64,000 nt of DNA from the NCBI GenBank assembly GCA_951394045.1, contig OX595986.1, forward strand, positions 1,674,001-1,738,000, in the 5' to 3' direction. The position numbers and the translations under genes are program-made. The DNA is from Nitzschia sp. DOCU1. Lineage: Eukaryota; Bacillariophyta; Bacillariophyceae; Bacillariales; Bacillariaceae. Positions 58,001-64,000 of this stretch are shown one piece after another. The stretch's first letter is position 1; each line of letters begins with the position of its first letter. The notes beneath the pieces are model-generated. The model searched no databases. It saw only the letters and a list, made by a program, of their open reading frames with translations, and was not told the DNA's origin.

Positions 58001-58429
58001 CTGTGGTTTGCAGGCTTACGTGGAGCCATGTCGTTTGCTCTGGTCGAAGACATCCCGCCCTATGACACGGTGACGGGAGAAGGGACACGATTAAAGTCCG
58101 AGCTCAAAGCCATGACGTCGGCTTGCATCATCTTTACAGTATTTGTCCTTGGTGGCATGACGTACTACATGATGGACAGCCTAGGCATGGCGCCGTCCCA
58201 TGCCAAGGCTGAATCGGGAGGCAAGAGCAACCTGGAACGAGAGATGGAAATGATCGGTTTGCTCTCCTCTTCAATGTCCAAAAAGATGGCGGACGACTAC
58301 TTTGTTCCAGAGGAAGAGCCCGAAGAATTTGAATATCAGAACGACCCCATGACGACCTCGATGCCCAACGCCAGATCCCCGCCCCCAGCCTCGGGGAACA
58401 TGTTTCGGCAGCGAACTCAAGCTAACTAG
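55018..58429 (+). CDS. Na+/H+ antiporter (CPA1/NHE type) with a long N-terminal extension
   Basis: Exons 55018-56782 and 56862-58429 join in phase 1 (GTACGT donor, GTGTAG acceptor), completing CILVG+VAAGWVLTFWP, for 1,110 aa. The transporter core from about residue 555 has some 11-12 hydrophobic helices with the ion-binding SSIDPIAVLSV near 687 and the NHE signature FGESLLNDG near 711, then a late GLRGAMSFALVED segment. It exchanges Na+ or K+ for protons. Unusually, about 550 residues precede the core: one membrane helix near 68-85 and then a charged, low-complexity stretch with two Cys-containing segments (LLCRESVIDYV...NC and ARTCCTSILNVFHENC) that could be disulfide-linked in a lumen or outside the cell. 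The cytosolic tail is short. Confidence 0.9.
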
Positions 58430-58527
58430 AGAATATTGTTACCTTTGGTTTCTACTTTTATCTGAACTACTATCGCTGAAAACGTCAGAACGGCGTTCTT
58501 TTAGAAGATCACCCATCCCCATTGCAT

Positions 58528-59142
58528 CTATTTGTTCTCTTCTTCAAGATCGGAGAAAATCATTGGATCCGATCGGATCAATTGTTCCTTGTATATGGGG
58601 GGGGGGGGGGGAGGAAGGAAAAAAAAGGCAGGAATCAATTTGAGAATCGGCTTGCATTGGGGACATCGTTTACATGCTGTTGGCTTACGTACCTTGTACA
58701 GTTCCGCCATTTCAAATGGGTACTTTCCACACATGGCCTTGCCATTCTGGTTGGCTTGCTTCAATACAGTCGCCGCTTGATCTTCGTCCATATCTTCCAC
58801 AATGGCACACATTCGTTCCACTACATGGGCTGGATCGTACGCGTCATCCCCCAGCAACATCAATTTGAACATGGGCGCTTCTTCAAATTCTTCGTCTCGT
58901 CGACTAATTGGATCGTGCGTCTTGGCCTTGGACTGCTGCTTGACCTTTTCTTTGACTTTGGTTTCGGTCTTTTGAGCAATCTTGACCGCAGGTTTGGCCA
59001 GGGCAGCACCACCGCCACTGTCGCTTTCTCCCTTGCCGGCCTGAAGAATCACGTGATGATTTGTGTGTCGGACGCCAAAGAGAGCGGGAGCAAACGCGGA
59101 CGTCAATTGAAAAATTGAGAGCAGAAGCAGAATAAACTTCAT
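58528..59142 (-). CDS. clpS: Plastid ClpS adaptor of the Clp protease
   Basis: Exons 58693-59142 and 58528-58587 join in phase 0 (GTACGT donor, acceptor ATACAAG) to give 169 aa ending YK+EQLIRSDPMIF. The presequence MKFILLLLSIFQLT is followed by SAFAP, the textbook diatom plastid cleavage motif. The ClpS core follows from about residue 88: APMFKLMLLGDDAYDPAHVV, MDEDQAATVLKQANQNGKAMCGKYPFE. ClpS binds N-degron substrates and hands them to the ClpC/ClpP machine in the stroma. Reading through the intron gives a Pro-rich run that is an artefact. A run of 15 G at 58597-58611 in the intron gives a C-tract next to the acceptor. The gene is head-to-head with the ABC-class ATPase. Confidence 0.87.
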   Translation of the reverse strand: MKFILLLLSIFQLTSAFAPALFGVRHTNHHVILQAGKGESDSGGGAALAKPAVKIAQKTETKVKEKVKQQSKAKTHDPISRRDEEFEEAPMFKLMLLGDDAYDPAHVVERMCAIVEDMDEDQAATVLKQANQNGKAMCGKYPFEMAELYKVRKPTACKRCPQCKPILKLIPAFFFLPPPPPPIYKEQLIRSDPMIFSDLEEENK

Positions 59143-59477
59143 CTTGGGATATTTTCGAATACGACTCGATGCAAATGTACTTTGATAGAAATGAGTTTAG
59201 TTGTTCCTTGATGATGTTTGTTGTGATGTTGATTGGTGTCTCTCGTCGAAACTCTCTCGCATCATCGTCGGTGGCCAGTTTGCGGCCGCTGACATTTCCA
59301 CGCGGAAGCAAAACTTCCACGTGGAAATGCCTCGTGCTTGGACTTCCATTCGTGAATGACGCAGTCGTGCTATCCAAAATCCACCGACGACCGTCCAAAT
59401 CGGTCGTCGGTCTTGCATTCCTGCAACACCAACATCGTCATTGTTGTGTTGCTGATACTGATATTGACTACCTGACC
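59143..59477. promoter_or_regulatory. Shared upstream region of divergent clpS and ABC-class ATPase genes
   Basis: A 335-bp stretch. The ATPase frame is open upstream of 59478 to 59169, but the extension reads as unlikely protein and the RGG-rich MSYRGG start looks natural, so I treat this stretch as non-coding. Confidence 0.45.
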
Positions 59478-61709
59478 ATGAGTTATCGAGGCGGTGGTGG
59501 CGGAAGAGGCGCCAGCAGAGGCGGTGGTCGAGGTGGAGGAGGGGGCCGTGGACGGGGCGAGTACTACAAGAACAAATATGGAGGTGGTGGTCGCGGTGGT
59601 GGCCGTGGCAGCAACAACGACAACAAATCGGAGAATAACAACGAAGACGACAGTGACATGTTTCGTGCCCACCAGTCCACTGGAGGAGGCTCTTACGCTG
59701 ATTTACAGCGGTGCCTTGAACGAATCGACGGCAAACAATACGGCGCCTATCACGATTTGGATACACCGCCAAATCGAGGATGGGTCAACAGTCATGTCGG
59801 GTTTGAGCTCTTTGTCGGACGAGCACAGTCGGATTCCTTTGCGCCTCCCACTCGCTGTCGTGTGGTCGTTCAAGCCAGTAAAGCTGGCTTTCCTCCATCT
59901 CTGTACTCGAATCCAGTGCGTCGCATGGCACTGGCCGATTATGTCTTTCGAAGCTTTCATGCTCAGTGCAAAAGACTCGGGGCAGACTCTGCTTTGGATG
60001 GAAAGGGATGGAGCGGTCCCAAGGGTGGGGATATTCAGATTATGGAGCCTGGACAACATGTGTTAGAACAATCTGCCATTCGATTTGACGAGCAAGGAAA
60101 CATTATTGCTCAACTATCCATTAATCTGCCGGCACGCGGACGAACTATTCTGGGACAGGCAGCCGAGGAAATTCTAGGGAATGTGCTACCGACTATGGTG
60201 CAGCATGGTTTGTACTATAAAGCACTCGATGCCAATCGACTTCATAACCATGTCGATTCGGTCGAAGATCAATGCTGGTTACAGGCCCAGCTGGATCGTC
60301 GGAATTTGGTCGCCTTTGTTGTCAACGGGGCCATTTTGCCGAGAAAAAGTGGATCGGACGACCGTCCCATGGATTCTTCCCAGGCCATTGCCTTTTCTGC
60401 TCCCCAGCGGTTGGAAGTTTCGTTTGATTTGCCCAATCGGAAAACTACCATCACTGGTATGGGCATTCCGAAAGGCATCACCTTGATTTGTGGAGGAGGG
60501 TTTCACGGCAAATCCACTCTCTTGGAAGCTTTACAAGTGGGTGTATATCCCAAGCTCCCGGGAGACGGGCGAGAATTTTGTTTGGTTTCTCCCAATGCCT
60601 TTAAAATTCGTGCAGAAGATGGGCGCTGCGTTCAGTCGGTCGACATTTCTTCCTTTATCAATAACTTACCGTTCGGGAAAGATACAACATGTTTCAGCAC
60701 ACCAGATGCCAGTGGGAGCACCAGTCAAGCCACTAATATTGTCGAGGTAAGAGTTTGGTGGGCTTATTTGATTGGTTGGTTGGTTGGATGGGATATTGTA
60801 GCTGCTTTGCCTGCAACTTCCGTGGCTTTGTAGTGCGTTTTTATCCCAAGAGCGATATTACACCAGAAAGGAATGGGCGGGTAACACCAACCTTCTCGTT
60901 TGGTCATTCGTGGAACAGATGTATTGTGCAACCTGCTGTTGGGTCGCAAAACCCCTTCCAAGCTGTGAAAGTGTTGTAAAGTTGCTGATTCCAACATTCT
61001 TGTTTATTCTCCACAGGCCCTGGAAGTTGATGCCGACTGCTTGCTCATCGATGAAGATACGTGTGCTACGAATTTTATGATGCGAGACGACAAGATGATG
61101 CAGCTGGTGGCCCCCGAAAAGGAGCCCATCACTCCATTCTTACGAATCGTTCGGCCGCTGTACAATGACTTGGGCATTTCTACAATTTTGGTAGTAGGGG
61201 GTGTCGGAGATTACTTTGACGTGGCGCACAATGTCGTGTTGATGGACTGTTATCAATGTCATGATGCAACGGAACGAGCCAAGCAGATTGTGGCCACCAG
61301 CGCGAGTCAGCTACCGCATTCGGCCACTGTCGATGCCCCATTGCGATCATTTGAACCCCGTGGCCTCTTTGGGAAAGCATTTGTGCCGAATGGAAAGGTC
61401 AAGGTAAATTCGCAATCCACGATAAGTTATGGGGAAACAGAGCTCGACATTTCGGGGCTTGAACAATTGGTGTCCAAAGCACAAACAGCTGCTATTTCAA
61501 GCGCCCTTCAGCGAATTTCAGATATTGTGCAAGAACGGCAATCCATACGCCAAGTTCTTGCTGCTTTGGAGCAAACGATGAACGCTGAAGGTTTAGATGG
61601 CCTTGCTCCAGGACAGTATCATGGGGGGATGGCGCGACCAAGGCGCCTTGAATTGGCAGGTGCAATCAATAGACTACGAAGGACAAACAGCATCGTACAG
61701 ACTAGATAG
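59478..61709 (+). CDS. ABC-class P-loop ATPase with an RGG-rich N-terminus
   Basis: Exons 59478-60746 and 61017-61709 join in phase 0 (GTAAGA donor, CCACAG acceptor) to give 653 aa. The first 55 residues are Gly/Arg repeats (RGGGGG, GGRGRG) of the RNA-binding type. The rest matches the 'predicted ATPase of the ABC class' family (PF09818): GFELFVGRAQSDSFAPP; Walker A CGGGFHGKSTLLEAL near 338-352; GDGREF; Walker B LLIDEDTCATNFMMRD near 432; EPITPFLRIVRPLY; VVGGVGDYFDVA near 482. The biochemical role of this family is poorly known; the RGG tract suggests contact with RNA. The 270-bp intron is the longest in the window. All nucleotide-binding motifs are intact. Confidence 0.9.
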
Positions 61710-61767
61710 TCTAAAAAAGTTACAAGCTGCGAACATCCCTCCGCCCCCAAAACAGCCGCCAACGTGC

Positions 61768-63486
61768 TCAAATTTCGACCCGTGCTGCCTGTAGCTTTTG
61801 TTTCAAAGCCTTGATTTCCTCGTCCTGCTCCCGAAGCATCTTTTCTAGCCGAATGACTGTAGTTCTCCTTTCATGATCCATAGCTGATATCTTTGAGTCA
61901 GCTTCTGCTCTGATTCTTGACTTATCGGTCTTGACTTCCACCATCTGTTCTTGGAGCTTCTTGATGATGCCTTCATAGTATCGACTGATCATAGCGAGCC
62001 GTTTCCTCAGCTTTTCGGATGTTTCGAGGGACGCCCTCATCATAGCATGAAGTTGGTCGATCTTGTCTCGCATAATGGCAACTTCCTTCGCCTTCGCCAA
62101 CAGACGCCTTTGCTGGCGCCGACGAAAGAGACCACACATTCGGTTCTCCCTACTTTCGTCATCGTCCGCTTCGGCAAACAGCTTGTTTGGACTCCGAATC
62201 ACTTCTGAGAATGATCGATGTCGTCGATGAGGCGAGTTTGTTGACATCGAGCTCATAGATACAGTCTTGTTTGGTGACGGCGTCTGGGGATTTTCCCGAA
62301 AAAAGTTGCTTGAATGCTTAGCCCCGAAAAAGGGAAAGGCGTCGGCAACCGTCGGGCTGTCTCTTGCGCGGTGCATGAATCTAGCTGGCGTCGTAGGATC
62401 ACTTGCTGAGGCCATCCTTTGAATGGGCGGGCTGCGGCTCTTCAGAGGCGGCTGCTCCGTGAACCCCCGATTGAGTCTGCCTGATTCGCTGGCACTGTCC
62501 AATGGGGAAGAAGGTGGGATCGGTGGGATTGCAGAGTCTGGCCGCGACGACAATGGCCGCAAAATAGCCTGATCCCGCAGCGCATCAACTTTTGCAACCT
62601 CCTCACGCCCTTCTTGGAAAGCCTCCAAAAGACTGGAAGACCCGGCAACAGCGGAAATATCAAACATACGATCCACACAAGTCTTCAGATCATCCCGGAG
62701 CTTTGATGCATCCGCCTTGAAAAGATCCCTTTCAAGTTCTAAACAGGAGACTCTCTCCTCTTTCTCTTCGAGTTGCTGTCTCAAATCCTCAGCCTCTGCA
62801 GATCGTTCACGCAGTGCCCTTGTAGCAACTTCTAGCTCCGTTTCCACTGTCTTCAACTGATCCAAGGCCATGACAATATCCATTTGCGAAGCCTCTTTCC
62901 TAATCTCATTGATGGCGGCTTGGATTTCACTATCCGTTCCTTCCATGTACAAATTGATCGAATCAATATCATCGCTTTCTTCAAAGTCCAGCATTCGTTC
63001 AAATCCATGCAAGGAAGATTGATCAAACACGTTCGCGGCAATGACCGATGTTGGGGAAATCTCACGCAGATTTTCCACGTACGATCGTTGCAACGTTTCT
63101 GTAACTTCATCCAGGGTCTCTTCAAAGGATTTACACCCAGTCACACAAGACGCAGAACTATGGACGGAAGAATCTTCAATCAGGCCATCGCGTTGGTTCG
63201 ATGATATGGTATCCGAAGATGCCACGGAATCCTTGTGCTGCCCGTAGCCAGTCGGCTCGGGTTGCTGCTCCATCAGAGCCAATATCTGGCTCTGTTCCAC
63301 GAAGAAGTCACCGAGCGAAGTGATGTTGTTCAAACGTCCTTGCAATTCTGCGTGCTCATTAGAAGCATGAACTTCACATTCTGGCTCCGACACCACACTA
63401 TCGGAGCCGCCTAATTGAACCCTTGTGCTGAGTTGTTCGTCCATTTTGCAAAGTATCCCAGGAGTGGCTTCGTCCATCATGTCCAT
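61768..63486 (-). CDS. Coiled-coil protein of unknown function
   Basis: A single-exon 572-aa protein from the ATG at 63486. A helical, acidic N-terminal half leads into a coiled coil at about residues 205-275 (heptad-like LKTVETELEVATRALRE and following). A Ser/Pro-rich linker with many SP and TP sites follows (PPIPPSSP, TPSPNK, SPHRRHRSF), possible targets of proline-directed kinases. A basic RRRQQRRLL segment then leads into a second coiled coil from about 475 to the end. No catalytic domain, signal or membrane segment is seen. Overall architecture suggests a cytoskeletal or scaffold protein. It is convergent with the ABC-class ATPase gene, only 58 bp away. Confidence 0.7.
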   Translation of the reverse strand: MDMMDEATPGILCKMDEQLSTRVQLGGSDSVVSEPECEVHASNEHAELQGRLNNITSLGDFFVEQSQILALMEQQPEPTGYGQHKDSVASSDTISSNQRDGLIEDSSVHSSASCVTGCKSFEETLDEVTETLQRSYVENLREISPTSVIAANVFDQSSLHGFERMLDFEESDDIDSINLYMEGTDSEIQAAINEIRKEASQMDIVMALDQLKTVETELEVATRALRERSAEAEDLRQQLEEKEERVSCLELERDLFKADASKLRDDLKTCVDRMFDISAVAGSSSLLEAFQEGREEVAKVDALRDQAILRPLSSRPDSAIPPIPPSSPLDSASESGRLNRGFTEQPPLKSRSPPIQRMASASDPTTPARFMHRARDSPTVADAFPFFGAKHSSNFFRENPQTPSPNKTVSMSSMSTNSPHRRHRSFSEVIRSPNKLFAEADDDESRENRMCGLFRRRQQRRLLAKAKEVAIMRDKIDQLHAMMRASLETSEKLRKRLAMISRYYEGIIKKLQEQMVEVKTDKSRIRAEADSKISAMDHERRTTVIRLEKMLREQDEEIKALKQKLQAARVEI

Positions 63487-64000
63487 GGTTTTATCTATCT
63501 ATTGTGACGGAGTGCCAGAACTCCCACCATGTGACGAGAAAACAACCCCCACAATGTTCACGGCGAGTGAAATGGAGTCTCGTGGGACTGCCACTTCTCC
63601 ATTGGTCGTGGAAGGGAGCGCCCGTTGCACCACTGTTACGCCAAATCCCATCGAAAAACCCCTCACCGTGGAATTTTCCTGGAACCATGTGGAAAACGAA
63701 GACGAAACTTTGGACATTGCGAAGCAGTAGCATAAACTGTGTACTGCCGTGGGCAAGTGTCAACGTTCGAATCTGGATCGATCAAGACAGCCAGGCGCCG
63801 GCGGAAGGATCGTTGCAATCGTTGGTGCCGTTTCATGTGACAAACACACTGACAGCAAAATATCAAAATACCCCAGCGCTCCTGCGTGTAGTAGTCTCAT
63901 CTTTCCATTCATTTCGTTCCACCAATCTACTACCTAGCGACCCAGCGCCGAAAGGGAGGATAGTCGAACCCTTTCACTAACCATATCTTCTCTGTATTGT
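63487..64000 (+). other. Possible 5' part of a gene running off the right edge
   Basis: A 58-codon plus-strand frame from an ATG at 63554 (MFTASEMESRG) ends at 63730, and another frame from about 63725 to 63980 reads protein-like (VRIWIDQDSQAPAEG). They could be pieces of one gene divergent from the coiled-coil gene, but I found no convincing donor and acceptor to join them. Confidence 0.25.

Overview
The window is eukaryotic nuclear DNA, most likely from a diatom. Genes are closely spaced on both strands and carry few, short introns (about 70 to 270 bp, nearly all GT-AG with GTAAGT- or GTACGT-like donors). Several proteins start with the bipartite plastid presequence of secondary red plastids, seen most clearly as the SAFAP motif of the ClpS adaptor. 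A Psb31-like extrinsic photosystem II protein, so far described from diatoms, is also encoded. I found no tRNA, rRNA or CRISPR array.

Layout. 1-7 kb: a FANCI-like repair protein running off the left edge, a membrane-anchored HAD-like phosphatase and an uncharacterised protein. 7.9-8.7 kb: a 777-bp element with perfect 34-bp terminal inverted repeats. 9.4-24.7 kb: a carbohydrate-sulfation region. It holds one giant three-exon gene (about 3,682 aa) combining a glycosyltransferase-like domain, two beta-helix domains, three sulfotransferase modules, two kinase-like modules, a GH43-like propeller and a histidine-phosphatase-like domain; a sulfatase placed head-to-head with it; and the decayed end of a GT90-type glycosyltransferase gene. 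24.9-37.7 kb: housekeeping and plastid genes (TSR3, a DUF1997-like protein, Psb31, a SAP-domain protein, homogentisate prenyltransferase, asparagine synthetase) plus small unknowns. About 38.07-51.7 kb: a large Helitron/Helentron-like rolling-circle transposon. 52.3-64 kb: cysteinyl-tRNA synthetase, a long-tailed Na+/H+ antiporter, ClpS, an ABC-class ATPase and a coiled-coil protein.

The two outstanding objects are the giant sulfotransferase protein and the transposon. The transposon encodes a four-exon RepHel protein (zinc ribbon, HUH nuclease with two tyrosines, PIF1-type helicase, 1,661 aa). Four further genes of unknown function lie in the same block: a three-exon 1,119-aa nuclear protein, a 439-aa protein and two paralogous proteins. 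A family of about 25-33-bp repeats lies near both ends, in opposite orientation, and between the genes.

Exon boundaries were inferred by reading splice signals and checking reading phase; none was tested with transcripts. Family assignments come from motif recognition, without database searches.
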